Under the pieces are notes generated by a model, which worked only from the letters and a program-made list of their open reading frames with translations, did not search any database and was not told the DNA's origin. From assembly GCF_000718095.1 (NCBI RefSeq), contig NZ_JOEI01000017.1, positions 124,001-188,000 of the forward strand: DNA of 64,000 nucleotides. The letters run 5' to 3'. This stretch comes from Streptomyces scopuliridis RB72. GTDB lineage: Bacteria > Actinomycetota > Actinomycetes > Streptomycetales > Streptomycetaceae. The position numbers and the translations under genes are program-made. The stretch's first letter is position 1. The number at the start of each line of letters is the position of its first letter. Positions 8,326-16,593 of the stretch are shown piece after piece.

Positions 8326-9087
8326 CTACGGCAGTCGTCCATCTCTGCTGAGTTGGTCGGCCAAGGCGGCCAACTCACCGACACCCCCGGGAAGTTCATC
8401 GACCACCACCCGCGCCCCCACCTCGTACAGCACCTCGCTCTTGCTCTCGCGCGTCGCGTACCCGAGAAACCGGATGCCGAGCTGCTTGGCCGCGAGGAAG
8501 TCCGCCACCGCGTCCCCGATCATCACCGACTCCCCGGCCGCCGCACCGGTCGACGCGAGGGCCCGCGCCAGACAGTCGGGGTGCGGCTTGAGCCGGCGCG
8601 GATCGTGCGGGTCGTGCGTACGGCCGTGGATGTGCGGGCCGAAGCAGTCGGCGAGCCCGGTCCGTTCGAGATAGCGCCGCACCGCCCGCGGCGAGTTGTT
8701 GGTCGTCACCGCCAGGACGACGCCCGCGTCGCTGAGCGCCCGTATCAGCTCCGCCGCGCGCACGGACGGTACGGCGGACTCCGTCGCCAGGACCTCTTCC
8801 TCGGTGAGCCGCGCCTCCAGCTCGGACACCAGCGCGCTGCCCGGGTCGAGCTCCCCCACCGCCCGCAGGATGACCTGCGGATCGGTCACGGGACCGCCGT
8901 CCTCGGTCCGTACGCGGCGACGCACCCCGGCGGGCAGCCAGTCGAGCAGCCGGCCGGCCACCTCGGGCGCGGGGTGGTTACGGAAGAGCGCGCAGACAGG
9001 TCCGTCGAAGTCGAAGAGCACGCACCTGACCGAATCCGGCGGATCGACCGGGGCCATCGAGTCGAGCGGGTCGAGCGGGTCGGTCAC
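8326..9087 (-). CDS. HAD-superfamily hydrolase (phosphatase-like)
   Basis: About 253 aa from a GTG at 9087 that has GGAG about 6 nt upstream; an ATG at 9057 without a ribosome-binding site is the alternative. HAD motifs are present: FDFDG (motif I), TTNNS (II), RLKPHP (III) and IGDAVADFLAAK (IV), with a helical cap between I and II typical of phosphoglycolate-phosphatase-like enzymes. It should dephosphorylate a small phosphorylated metabolite, possibly the product of the adjacent kinase-like protein (inference). It lies 110 bp downstream of the GntR gene on the same strand. Confidence 0.88.
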   Translation of the reverse strand: MTDPLDPLDSMAPVDPPDSVRCVLFDFDGPVCALFRNHPAPEVAGRLLDWLPAGVRRRVRTEDGGPVTDPQVILRAVGELDPGSALVSELEARLTEEEVLATESAVPSVRAAELIRALSDAGVVLAVTTNNSPRAVRRYLERTGLADCFGPHIHGRTHDPHDPRRLKPHPDCLARALASTGAAAGESVMIGDAVADFLAAKQLGIRFLGYATRESKSEVLYEVGARVVVDELPGGVGELAALADQLSRDGRLP

Positions 9088-9197
9088 GTCGCTCCGTCCG
9101 TCGGGGCGGAGGGCGGGCAGACAGCACCTCCGCACCCCATCTTCCCCCCAACCACTTCCCCAACCACCGCCCCGGAGCGGACAGTCGGCGCCCGGCG

Positions 9198-10145
9198 TCA
9201 GCCCAGCGCGAGATCCGTGGCGATCGTGTCCCACAGGGCGTCGAACCACGCCTGCGACTCCGCCACGAACGCCTTGTCCCGGCGCAGTCGCGTCTCCCCC
9301 GACACGAAGGAGAACAACGGCGACTTGTCCCCCAGCGCGTCATACATCTCCACGGACGTCCGGCCGATCTCGGCCTCGCGCACCGTGACCTTGTAGTACG
9401 CGAGCAGCGCCTCCGCGCCGTTGAGGACATACAGCTTGACGGACGGGGTGAACGGCAGCGCCTTGAACCGTACGTCCACATCGATGCCCGCCGAGCGCAT
9501 CCCCACCAGATGGTCGCTCAGCACCGTGCCATGGGCGTTGCGCTGCTGGAGCCAGCGCTGATGGACGAGATCGCCCTCGTCCGGATGGGTGTCGGCGGTG
9601 CTGACCGACCGGGGGAAGGCCAGCTCGATGTTCCGGTTGGGCAGCAGCACGCGGACGGTGACGCTGCTCGGCGCGACGGAACGGTCCTGGATCCGCAGCC
9701 GCTGCTCCCCGAGAGCCGCGCTCAGGGACTCGGCCGTCAGACAGAGCGCGTCGACCCGTACATGGTCGGCCCGGAACGCCTCCGTGATCCGGGGGCGCAG
9801 CGCGACCATCGTCTCCTGGGGCGTCTCGTCCGCGCCCGCGTCACTTGCCACGCCTGCCCCACCCGCCCCACTCGCCCCGCGCGGGACGGCGGAACGGTCG
9901 GCGATACGCGGCGGAGCACCCCTGGTGACCTCGGTCAGCAGCCCGTCCTCCTGAAGGCTGCGCAGGGCGCGGCGGATCACTCCGCGCTGCACCCCGAACG
10001 CCTCGACCAGGCTCTTCTGCGTCGGTATGGGCTGACCGGCGGCCAGCTCGCCCGACTCGATACGGGCGCGCAGAGCCTCGGCCACCTCCTCCGACGTGGG
10101 TTTCCCGGTGCCGTTCACAGCAGCGCTCCCACTCTCCGAGGTCAC
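9198..10145 (-). CDS. GntR-family regulator of the phosphotransferase/HAD locus
   Basis: A 315-aa protein. Residues about 17-75 are a GntR winged helix (SEEVAEALRARIESGELAAG, then a QRGVIRRALRSLQEDGLL recognition region). After a Gly/Ala-rich linker comes a C-terminal domain of about 200 residues that I do not place in the FCD or UTRA classes. The region upstream of its start (10157-10268) carries eight AGTTGT/AGTTGG motifs in both orientations, the expected sign of autoregulation and control of the divergent small gene at 10322. GntR genes of similar look (KorSA type) control integrative elements, but no integrase or transfer gene is seen here. Confidence 0.9.
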   Translation of the reverse strand: MTSESGSAAVNGTGKPTSEEVAEALRARIESGELAAGQPIPTQKSLVEAFGVQRGVIRRALRSLQEDGLLTEVTRGAPPRIADRSAVPRGASGAGGAGVASDAGADETPQETMVALRPRITEAFRADHVRVDALCLTAESLSAALGEQRLRIQDRSVAPSSVTVRVLLPNRNIELAFPRSVSTADTHPDEGDLVHQRWLQQRNAHGTVLSDHLVGMRSAGIDVDVRFKALPFTPSVKLYVLNGAEALLAYYKVTVREAEIGRTSVEMYDALGDKSPLFSFVSGETRLRRDKAFVAESQAWFDALWDTIATDLALG

Positions 10146-10156
10146 CCCAACACGTT

Positions 10157-10268
10157 ACAACTTCTCGCCATCCAGCGGGAGTTGTCGGGGAAGTTGGAGG
10201 CGAAGTTGTTTATGGATCGAGCCAGAGAGGGACAACTCCCCTAGTTGGCTGTCAGTTGGTGACCAACT
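10157..10268. promoter_or_regulatory. AGTTG operator array upstream of the GntR gene
   Basis: Eight copies of AGTTGT/AGTTGG or its complement: 10157, 10180, 10192, 10204, 10232, 10243, 10254 and 10263. The copies at 10180, 10192 and 10204 are direct repeats spaced exactly 12 bp. The pair at 10253-10269 forms a perfect 7-bp-arm dyad, CAGTTGG-tga-CCAACTG. The array fills the divergent promoter between the GntR gene and the small membrane protein gene. Confidence 0.75.
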
Positions 10269-10321
10269 GAGGCCAAGTCCATGTCTGCCGCGAGTTCTCC
10301 GCCTTCGAAGGAGCAACCGCC

Positions 10322-10513
10322 ATGCCTCTGCTCGCACTCGTCATCGCAACCTTCGGCCTCGGACTTGAGCAGCTGGTCCAGTGGCGCTTCGGCCCCATGG
10401 GGATCGTCGCACTCATCCTGCTCAGTATCGGGATCAAGTCCAGGAACAGCACCTGCGCGGGGATCGGCGCGGTGGTCCTGATCCTGCTGGTCACGCACCC
10501 GGGGCCGGGCTAG
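10322..10513 (+). CDS. 63-aa two-helix membrane protein
   Basis: A small protein, MPLLALVIATFGLGLEQLVQ onward, with two hydrophobic stretches (residues about 2-18 and 26-57) separated by a short polar turn. The ATG at 10322 has GAAGGAG 8 nt upstream. It is the only gene divergent from the GntR regulator and sits behind its operator array, so it is probably part of that regulon. It resembles in size and topology the small spread/transfer-associated membrane proteins of actinomycete elements, but no homology can be proven by eye. Confidence 0.65.
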   Translation: MPLLALVIATFGLGLEQLVQWRFGPMGIVALILLSIGIKSRNSTCAGIGAVVLILLVTHPGPG

Positions 10514-10650
10514 TGCCGTGACCGGCAATGTTTGCCCCGAAGGAGCGTCGTCCAGTGCGTGCGATCGCAAGGCGGCCGGGAGCCCTTGTAGCGGAGCTAC
10601 CAGGGCTTTTGGCCAACGCCGCGAGCGTGCGTGATGGGCGACGCGACGGG
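10514..10650. repeat. Hairpin-bearing repeat-like intergenic element
   Basis: The stretch from GTGCCGTGACCGGCAATG to CGAGCGTGCG has the look of a recurrent non-coding Streptomyces repeat. Its core (10581-10607) is a hairpin, AGCCCT-t-GTAGC with GCTAC-c-AGGGCT around a GGA loop: 11 pairs with one mismatch. It lies between convergent genes and could terminate both. The stop codon of the acetyltransferase gene (10597-10599) falls inside the hairpin. That the element recurs genome-wide is recollection, not shown here. Confidence 0.5.
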
Positions 10651-11850
10651 GCAAAGCTTGGCGACCGCCGCCGCCCCCGGCCGCTCCTCGGTCAGCAGAC
10701 CGAGCGCCGCGAGCCGCACCGCCGATTCGTCCCCCAGGTACAGCGCGCCCAACTCCCGTACGTCCAGAGCGATATCCGGCGACTCCGTGGTCGGCGCGCA
10801 GACCCCGCCCTCCGCCGTCCCCTCCAGCCGGAACCGGCCGCCCGCCAGACCGTCCTTGTCGTGGATCTCCAGCGTCAGCGTGGCCGGCACGGCGTACGTA
10901 CGCGCCTCCAGGGCCCGTACGGTGTCGAGGATCCGCACCCACAGGAAGTCCGCCTGCGTCACGATCCGCGCCGCGCGGGGGTCCGGGAGGAGCCCGGTCA
11001 GCAGATCGTCCGCGGCGCGGTGCCCAGTCCTGACCGTGGTGATCCAGTCGACCGAGCAGACGAAGCGCCACAGAGCGCTCTCCGCCGCCGGGGTCAGCGC
11101 GATCAGCTTCCGCACCGACGCGGTGTTCAGCGGCTGCTTGGCATCGCCCCAGTGGCCGTCGGAGGCGTAGGTGACCAGGCCCTCGATCTCACCGGCCGCC
11201 GAGCGGTACACCGCGTTGAAGGGCTCCGTCCACGGCAGGGCGCTCGCCGCCTGGCCGGTGTCGACGCGCCACCAGTGGTCGTCACGGCTCACCGCGCCGG
11301 GCTGACGCGTCCGGAAGCGCTGATGGAGATCCGGGCCGAGTTTCCGTACGTCCGCGAGGTCGACCAGATCGATCCGGCCGCCGTCGTCCGGCCCCGCCCA
11401 CCGGGGATCAAGTCCCGTACGTGCCACCTCGATCGCCCACTCGGTGACCCAGGCGGCGGGGCCGAACCCGTACCGTCCGTAGATCGGGTACTCGGCGGCG
11501 ATCAGCGTCGCGACGGCGTCCCCGCGCTCCTTCGCCGCCGCCAGATCGGCGGCCATCATCCGGCCGAGCAGCCCGCGCCGGCGGTGGGTGGGCGACACGG
11601 TCACGTTGGTGACCGCGTCGGCGGGAACCGCGGCGCCGCCGACGACCGTGAGCTCCTGCGCGAAGGACCGGAAGGTGGCGACGCAGCGCCCGTCGTCGAA
11701 GACCCCCCGCGTACGGGCCAGATCGAAATGGGCGAGCTTGTCCGCCACGTAATCGTCCGGGACGCGCGGCGGCCGGAGGAACCCGGTGTCAACGGCCCGC
11801 AACCAGTCGGAAAGCTCGGATTCGGTGACCGTACGGACGTCAAGGCTCAT
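10597..11850 (-). CDS. Eis-like GNAT N-acetyltransferase, C-terminus altered by repeat
   Basis: About 417 aa from the ATG at 11850 ([20 protein letters not shown]). An N-terminal GNAT domain contains the acetyl-CoA loop [14 protein letters not shown], followed by a second GNAT-like half and a C-terminal sterol-carrier-like domain. This is the layout of Eis enhanced-intracellular-survival acetyltransferases, which acetylate amines such as aminoglycosides. The last residues ([12 protein letters not shown]) are encoded by the intergenic repeat and differ from the usual aromatic Eis ending, whose C-terminal carboxylate takes part in catalysis. The enzyme may therefore be impaired. Upstream reading without stops through the 9-bp repeat array is not considered coding. 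Confidence 0.85.
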   Translation of the reverse strand: MSLDVRTVTESELSDWLRAVDTGFLRPPRVPDDYVADKLAHFDLARTRGVFDDGRCVATFRSFAQELTVVGGAAVPADAVTNVTVSPTHRRRGLLGRMMAADLAAAKERGDAVATLIAAEYPIYGRYGFGPAAWVTEWAIEVARTGLDPRWAGPDDGGRIDLVDLADVRKLGPDLHQRFRTRQPGAVSRDDHWWRVDTGQAASALPWTEPFNAVYRSAAGEIEGLVTYASDGHWGDAKQPLNTASVRKLIALTPAAESALWRFVCSVDWITTVRTGHRAADDLLTGLLPDPRAARIVTQADFLWVRILDTVRALEARTYAVPATLTLEIHDKDGLAGGRFRLEGTAEGGVCAPTTESPDIALDVRELGALYLGDESAVRLAALGLLTEERPGAAAVAKLCPVASPITHARGVGQKPW

Positions 11851-11933
11851 GGCCGTCACGCTAAGCGGTCCCGGCGCCCCGCCGCATCCCGGTTTTCGCC
11901 GCCGCCACCGGCCCCGGAAGCCCCGCGGTCCCC

Positions 11934-12062
11934 CGAAACCCCCGCAGTCCCCGCAGTCCCCGAAACCCCCGCACTCCCCGCAGTCCCCGCAGTCCCCGCA
12001 GTCCCCGCAGTCCCCGCAGTCCCCGCAGTCCCCGAAACCCCCGCAGTCCCCGCAGTCCCCAG
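11934..12062. repeat. Tandem 9-bp repeat array (CCGCAGTCC)
   Basis: About a dozen copies of a 9-bp unit, CCGCAGTCC, with CCGAAACCC variants, between the Eis-like start and the asparaginase stop. The unit is divisible by three and leaves an open minus-strand frame (Gly-Asp-Cys repeats). The lack of codon structure or a start makes translation unlikely. It may hold the promoter or leader of the acetyltransferase gene. Confidence 0.85.
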
Positions 12063-12067
12063 GAACC

Positions 12068-13042
12068 TCAGAACGCCGCCCGCACCGCCCCGACCTCCAC
12101 ACCGCCGCCCAGCAGCGGCTCCCGCCCGATCCGGCCAAGCACCTCGGCCTCCACGCCCAGCAGTTGGAGCGCCCGCGTCAGCACAGGTCCCAGCGCCCGG
12201 CCCCCGCCGTCGTCAATCTTGAAGGCCAGCGCCCGGCCGTCCGGCAGCGCCACCGCCTGGACCGCCTCCGCGCCCGTCTTCGCGAGCGTGCCCGGCATCT
12301 CCGTCATCAGCCAGGTGTCGGACCTGCGCGTCCCCCCGACGTACTCGGGATGGGCGCGCATCGCGTCCGCCACCCGCCGCTCCGCCGACCCCGGCGCCGC
12401 GAGGACGAAGTGGCGGAAGGCACGGGCGAGACCGGTGAGGCTGATCGCCATCAGCGGGGCGCCGCAGCCGTCCGTACCGATCGTGGGGACCCGCTCGGCC
12501 GCCGTCTCCTCGATCACCGTCCGGACGAGCCGCTGCAACGGATGCGCCGGGTCCAGATAGCTCTCCGTCGGCCAGCCGTTGCGCACGCAGGCCGCCAGCA
12601 TCGCCGTGTGCTTGCCCGAACAGTTCATGATGATCCGGTCCCGCACCCCGCCGGCGGCGAGATACGCCTCCGCCTCGATCCGGTCGAGCGGCAGATCCGG
12701 CGGCGTCCGCAGATCGTCGGCCGTCAGCCCGTGCTCGGCGAGCATCGTACGGACGAGAGCGAGATGGAACGCCTCGCCCGCGTGGCTCGCCGCCGCCAGC
12801 GCCAGCCGCTCCCCCGACAGCTCCACCCCGGCCCGCAGCACGGCCGCCGCCTGCATCGGCTTGTTGCTGGAGCGGGGAAAGACCGGGGCCTCGGGGTCAC
12901 CGAGCTCCAGCTCGACCGTGCCGTCGGCCGCCAGCAGCACCAGCGTCCCCCGGTGACTGCCCTCGACAAAACCGGAGCGTACGACCTCGGCGAGCACCGG
13001 CGGCACGGCCGGGGATATGGCGTGGGAACTGGAGGACATCAT
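12068..13042 (-). CDS. L-asparaginase (thermolabile type II-like family)
   Basis: A 324-aa protein of the actinobacterial/rhizobial asparaginase family (Pfam Asparaginase_II). Diagnostic segments are [11 protein letters not shown] near the N-terminus, [27 protein letters not shown] and [13 protein letters not shown]. It converts asparagine to aspartate and ammonia in the cytoplasm; no signal peptide is present. Two adjacent ATG codons (13042, 13039) follow GGAAGG. The upstream region has a 14-bp palindrome and 13-bp direct repeats (13083-13141). The rsiG gene lies 127 bp upstream on the same strand. Confidence 0.9.
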   Translation of the reverse strand: MMSSSSHAISPAVPPVLAEVVRSGFVEGSHRGTLVLLAADGTVELELGDPEAPVFPRSSNKPMQAAAVLRAGVELSGERLALAAASHAGEAFHLALVRTMLAEHGLTADDLRTPPDLPLDRIEAEAYLAAGGVRDRIIMNCSGKHTAMLAACVRNGWPTESYLDPAHPLQRLVRTVIEETAAERVPTIGTDGCGAPLMAISLTGLARAFRHFVLAAPGSAERRVADAMRAHPEYVGGTRRSDTWLMTEMPGTLAKTGAEAVQAVALPDGRALAFKIDDGGGRALGPVLTRALQLLGVEAEVLGRIGREPLLGGGVEVGAVRAAF

Positions 13043-13082
13043 CGGCCTTCCGGGGCTGGGCGGTACCCGCTCGCGCGGTCCG

Positions 13083-13141
13083 GTACGGATCCGTACGGAT
13101 CAACGATGATCCACAGGTCCCGATACCGGGTCCCGATACCG
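13083..13141. promoter_or_regulatory. Palindrome and 13-bp direct repeats upstream of the asparaginase gene
   Basis: GTACGGATCCGTAC (13083-13096) is a perfect 14-bp palindrome 41 bp upstream of the asparaginase start. GGTCCCGATACCG is repeated head to tail at 13116-13128 and 13129-13141. The location between rsiG and the asparaginase gene suggests regulation, but no known box is recognised. Confidence 0.4.
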
Positions 13142-13169
13142 ATTCCCGACACGGATGGACACGGAATCA

Positions 13170-13847
13170 CTACGTCAGCAGGTCGTCTACTTGGGCTTCA
13201 CCCTCACGGTACCTGCGGGCGATCTCCGCGCTGCAGTCGTCCGCCGTCCGCTGCAACTGATGGCGCCGGCGCGAGAGCTGCTGCTCGTTGCGTACCAGCC
13301 GCCCCATCGCCGTATGCAGCTCCTCGTCCGTACGGGCCGCCAGGTCCGACAGCTCCACCTCGGCGAGTGTCTCGGCGGCCAGCAGGCGGTACTCCTCGCT
13401 GCGCGGTGTGGAGAGCGTGACATGGCGGGCGGACGAGCGGTGCCGCGAAGGCGTGTCGGTCAGGATCTCCGACAGCCGGTCGACCACCCGGGTCTCGGGG
13501 GCGGTACGGCGGGCCAGCTCGGCCCGCAGGATGTCGATCCGGCCCTGGAGAAGCCGCCGCAGATAGCTCAGATCGGCTTCGTCCCGCTGCGAGTCACGGC
13601 GCAGCGCGCGCAGTTCGGGCAGCCGCAGCACACCGAAGTCGTACGGCCGGGGCGCGGGCAGCGTGCCCTCACCGCCGGTGCGCTGCACGGGCGGCCGGGG
13701 CCCCCCGCTCCCCGGGGCCGCTCCTCCCGGCCGCGTTCCCGCCCCGTGGTCCGCACCCGGACCGGCGGCCGGTCCGCTGCCTGTCCCGGTGGTCGTACGG
13801 GTCGTCGGTACGGGACCGGGCGGCTGCCCGGCGCCAGATGTGCTCAT
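13170..13847 (-). CDS. rsiG: RsiG, c-di-GMP-responsive anti-sigma factor for WhiG
   Basis: A 225-aa protein with a disordered Pro/Gly/Thr-rich N-terminal third and a long helical C-terminal part. Both copies of the motif E(X)3S(X)2R(X)3Q(X)3D, which defines c-di-GMP binding in RsiG, are intact: [16 protein letters not shown] and [16 protein letters not shown]. In Streptomyces, RsiG bound to c-di-GMP sequesters the sporulation sigma factor WhiG, delaying the switch from vegetative hyphae to spores. The gene is a single minus-strand unit divergent from dtd. Confidence 0.95.
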   Translation of the reverse strand: MSTSGAGQPPGPVPTTRTTTGTGSGPAAGPGADHGAGTRPGGAAPGSGGPRPPVQRTGGEGTLPAPRPYDFGVLRLPELRALRRDSQRDEADLSYLRRLLQGRIDILRAELARRTAPETRVVDRLSEILTDTPSRHRSSARHVTLSTPRSEEYRLLAAETLAEVELSDLAARTDEELHTAMGRLVRNEQQLSRRRHQLQRTADDCSAEIARRYREGEAQVDDLLT

Positions 13848-14014
13848 CGCGCGTACTTCCCCTCACTCCGCTGGAGAGACCCCTGCCCCTATCCGCTGGG
13901 AACCCCCATCCCTCGACAGGTACGCAGAACGCACCGCCTCCGTGCATCGTGCCACTCCCACGACCGCGCATGCGGGCACTCTGCACCCGTTCGGCCCCCG
14001 ATAGGTTGGTCCGT

Positions 14015-14452
14015 ATGCGTGCAGTGGTGCAGAGAGTCGACGGCGCGAGCGTCGTGGCCGTGACGGAGTCCGGGCCGGAAACCGTCGGCGAGATCATCGG
14101 TGAGGGCTTGTGTGTGCTGGTGGGAGTCACCCACGAGGACACGGTGGAGCAGGCGGAACGGCTGGCCCGCAAGCTCTGGTCGATACGGATGCTGGAGGGC
14201 GAGAAGTCCTGTTCAGAGGTGAACGCGCCGCTCCTGGTGATCTCGCAGTTCACTCTCTACGGGGACGCCCGGAAGGGCCGCCGCCCCACCTGGAACGCGG
14301 CGGCGCCGGGCGACGTGGCCGAGCCGCTGGTCGACGAGGTGGTGGCGCGGCTGCGGGCGCTGGGCGCGAAGGTCGAGACGGGCCGGTTCGGAGCGGAGAT
14401 GCGGGTCTCGCTCACGAATCACGGCCCGTTCACGGTGCTGCTGGACATGTAA
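14015..14452 (+). CDS. dtd: D-aminoacyl-tRNA deacylase
   Basis: A 145-aa protein of the normal DTD length. It carries the catalytic motif SQFTLYGD and the Gly-cisPro motif NHGPFT near the C-terminus, plus [12 protein letters not shown] at the N-terminus. The enzyme is a cytoplasmic homodimer that hydrolyses D-amino acids mischarged on tRNA, keeping protein synthesis homochiral. The ATG at 14015 gives the canonical MRAVVQRV start; frames open further upstream are not conserved-looking. It converges with ygfZ, with 36 bp between the stops. Confidence 0.95.
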   Translation: MRAVVQRVDGASVVAVTESGPETVGEIIGEGLCVLVGVTHEDTVEQAERLARKLWSIRMLEGEKSCSEVNAPLLVISQFTLYGDARKGRRPTWNAAAPGDVAEPLVDEVVARLRALGAKVETGRFGAEMRVSLTNHGPFTVLLDM

Positions 14453-14488
14453 GACGCGGGTGAGGCGTGGCGGAAAGCTGAGTGCGTG

Positions 14489-15454
14489 CTACGCCTCGAC
14501 AACCGTTTCCTGCGCCGCCGCCGTGTCCCCGGCCAGCAGTTCCGCGTCCAGCGGCACATTGCGCTTGATCAGGGCCAGCGCGATCGGCCCCAGCTCGTGA
14601 TGGCGGGCCGAGGTGGTGATGAAGCCCAGCTGGCGCCCCTCGGCGCCGTCGGCGGCGAGCCGGACCGGCGTGCCATGGCCCGGCAGATGGACCTCGCTGC
14701 CGTCCAGGTGCAGGAAGACCAGCCGGCGCGGCGGCTTTCCCAGGTTCTGCACACGGGCCACGGTCTCCTGGCCCCGGTAGCAGCCCTTGTCGAGATGGAC
14801 CGCCGTGCCGATCAGCCCCACCTCGTGCGGGATGGTCCGGTGGTCGGTCTCGAAGCCCAGGCGCGGCCGGTGGCCTTCGATCCGCAGCGCCTCGTACGCG
14901 AGGATCCCGGCGACCGGGCCGTGCGCGGCGGCGTACGACTCCAGGTCGGCGCGGGGCAGGAAGAGATCCCGGCCGTACGGGGTCTCCCGTACGGCCACGC
15001 CCTCGGGCACCTCGGCGATGGAGCCCGCCGGCAGATGGACGACGGCGAAGTCGTCCGTACGGTCCGCGACCTCGACCCGGTAGAAGAACTTCATCGACTC
15101 CAGGTAGGCGATCAGCGCCTCCTGCGTGCCGGGCTCGACATGTGCCCAGACCGTCGTGCCGTCGTCCACGAGATACAGCGCGTGCTCGATATGGCCGTGC
15201 GGGGAGAGGATCAGCGCCTCGGTGGCCCGGCCGGCGGGCAGCTCGCTGACGTGCTGGGTGAGCAGCAGATGCAGCCAGCTCAGCCGGTCGTCCCCGGTGA
15301 CGGTGACGACTCCGCGGTGCGAGAGATCCACCAGTCCGGTGCCGTCGGCGAGGGCCCGTTGCTCGCGGAACAGATCACCGTAGTGGGCGGCGACACCTTC
15401 GTCCTGTCCTTCGGCGGCGACGGCTCCAGGCAGGGACAGCAGAGGGCTCTTCAT
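14489..15454 (-). CDS. ygfZ: YgfZ/GcvT-like folate-binding protein
   Basis: A 321-aa protein with the family hallmark KGCYRGQE (consensus KGC-Y/F-xGQE) and an aminomethyltransferase-like fold, including LSHRGVVTVTGDDRLSWLH. YgfZ/IbaG-type proteins bind tetrahydrofolate and support assembly or repair of certain iron-sulfur enzymes. The ATG at 15454 (MKSPLLSLPG) begins 10 bp after the nur stop, so the two are probably co-transcribed. Pairing with a metal-responsive Fur-family regulator is consistent with an oxidative-stress/metal role (inference). Confidence 0.92.
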   Translation of the reverse strand: MKSPLLSLPGAVAAEGQDEGVAAHYGDLFREQRALADGTGLVDLSHRGVVTVTGDDRLSWLHLLLTQHVSELPAGRATEALILSPHGHIEHALYLVDDGTTVWAHVEPGTQEALIAYLESMKFFYRVEVADRTDDFAVVHLPAGSIAEVPEGVAVRETPYGRDLFLPRADLESYAAAHGPVAGILAYEALRIEGHRPRLGFETDHRTIPHEVGLIGTAVHLDKGCYRGQETVARVQNLGKPPRRLVFLHLDGSEVHLPGHGTPVRLAADGAEGRQLGFITTSARHHELGPIALALIKRNVPLDAELLAGDTAAAQETVVEA

Positions 15455-15464
15455 AGTGATTAGC

Positions 15465-15902
15465 CTACGACTCGCCGTTCGCGGCACGGGCGGCGCAGTT
15501 CCGGCACCGGCCGAAGATCGCGAAGTGCTTCATGTCCGTCGTGAACCCGAAGTCCTCGCGCAGCTTGGCGGTGAACTCCGCGGCCACCTCGACATCCGCC
15601 TCGATGACATGCGTGCAGTCCCGGCAGACCATGTGGATGTGGTGGTGCCGGTCGGCGAGGTGGTACGTGGGAGCGCCGTGCCCGAGATGGGCGTGCGAGA
15701 CGAGGCCCAGCTCCTCCAGGAGCTCCAGGGTCCGGTAGACGGTGGAGATGTTCACACCGGAGGCGGTCCTGCGCACCTCGCACAGGATGTCGTCGGGTGT
15801 CGCGTGCTCCAGGGAGTCGACAGCTTCGAGGACAAGCTGCCGCTGAGGGGTCAGCCGGTACCCACGCTGGCGCAGGTCGCTCTTCCAGTCGGTGCTCACC
15901 AC
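15465..15902 (-). CDS. nur: Nur, nickel-responsive Fur-family repressor
   Basis: A 145-aa Fur-family regulator, nearly identical in recollection to the structurally characterised Streptomyces coelicolor Nur. The winged helix contains VNISTVYRTLELLEELGLV. The ligands reported for the nickel site (His70, His72, His126) and the second site (His33, His86, His88, His90) are all present at exactly those positions. With nickel bound, Nur represses sodF and nickel uptake, allowing nickel superoxide dismutase to replace the iron enzyme. Cys93/Cys96 and Cys133/Cys136 remain as in Fur structural zinc sites. It leads an operon with ygfZ. Confidence 0.95.
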   Translation of the reverse strand: MVSTDWKSDLRQRGYRLTPQRQLVLEAVDSLEHATPDDILCEVRRTASGVNISTVYRTLELLEELGLVSHAHLGHGAPTYHLADRHHHIHMVCRDCTHVIEADVEVAAEFTAKLREDFGFTTDMKHFAIFGRCRNCAARAANGES

Positions 15903-15954
15903 GCCCCCAGTGTAGGCAGGCGCGGCGGCGCGGGTGGCTCTCCTGGAAGGAGTT

Positions 15955-16527
15955 CTACTTGAAGAAGGCGATGCCGTCGTCCGGGAGGTCGCCGAGGTCC
16001 TTGGCCCATGCCTCGACCTGGTCCGGGGACACGACCTTCTTCAGATGCGCCGACATGTACGGGCGCAGCGGGACCTCGGGGGTGGACTTCTCGCCCACCC
16101 ACATCAGGTCGCCCTTCACATAGCCGTACAGCCGCTTGCCACCGCTGTAGGGCCCGGAGGCCGCGGTGCGGGCCACCGCGTCGGTCACCAGGTCGATCTG
16201 CGGCTTCTGGTCGGCCAGCTCGCCGTACCAGACCTCCACCACACCCTGGTCCCTGACCATCACGACCTCGACCTTGCGGTCCGTGTCGATCCGCCAGTAG
16301 CCGGCCTCGGACTCGATCGGCCTGACCTTCTTGCCCTCGTCGTCCAGCGCCCAGGTGTGCGAGACGTACTCGACGAAGTCCCGGCCGTCGTGGCTGAAGG
16401 TGACCTCCTGGCCGAAGTTGGCCTTCTCGTCTCCCGGGAAGTCGAAGACACCGACGCCCTCCCAGTCACCGAGGAGGAAGGCCAGGGGAACAAGGTCCGG
16501 GTGCAGGTCGGACGGGATCTCGATCAT
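15955..16527 (-). CDS. Nitrobindin-like heme-binding beta-barrel protein (FABP family)
   Basis: A 190-aa protein with the nitrobindin (THAP4-like, DUF1794) signature GDWEGVGVFDFP near residue 20, a beta-rich middle and a KDLMW-type strand (YVKGDLMWVGEK). Nitrobindins are ten-stranded barrels that bind ferric heme and isomerise peroxynitrite or bind NO. Heme binding uses a His near the C-terminus; His161 in the segment PYMSAHLKKV is the likely ligand. It stands 52 bp upstream of nur on the same strand, which fits an oxidative/nitrosative-stress neighbourhood. Confidence 0.88.
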   Translation of the reverse strand: MIEIPSDLHPDLVPLAFLLGDWEGVGVFDFPGDEKANFGQEVTFSHDGRDFVEYVSHTWALDDEGKKVRPIESEAGYWRIDTDRKVEVVMVRDQGVVEVWYGELADQKPQIDLVTDAVARTAASGPYSGGKRLYGYVKGDLMWVGEKSTPEVPLRPYMSAHLKKVVSPDQVEAWAKDLGDLPDDGIAFFK

Positions 16528-16593
16528 GAGCAGCTCAGGCGATCTGTAGGGGTGAGGACGGGATGACCAGCGTGCGGCGACCGGCGCGGGGCG

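Noticed and set aside
8349..8375. GAGTTGG-N13-CCAACTC dyad at the end of the HAD gene
   Set aside because: Lies within conserved coding sequence near the 3' end; probably chance, though the half-site resembles the GntR array.
10146..10660. Integrative element (pSAM2-type) ending here
   Set aside because: A KorSA-like GntR gene and a small membrane protein are suggestive, but no integrase, excisionase, Tra/FtsK protein, tRNA or att repeat is present.
11851..12138. N-terminal extension of the Eis-like gene through the 9-bp array (Gly-Asp-Cys repeats)
   Set aside because: The family start MSLDVRTV is at 11850; the repeat is open only because the unit is divisible by three.
14462..14497. GAGGCGT/ACGCCTC hairpin between dtd and ygfZ as terminator
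   Set aside because: Only 7-bp arms with a 22-nt loop and overlapping the ygfZ end; not strong enough to list.
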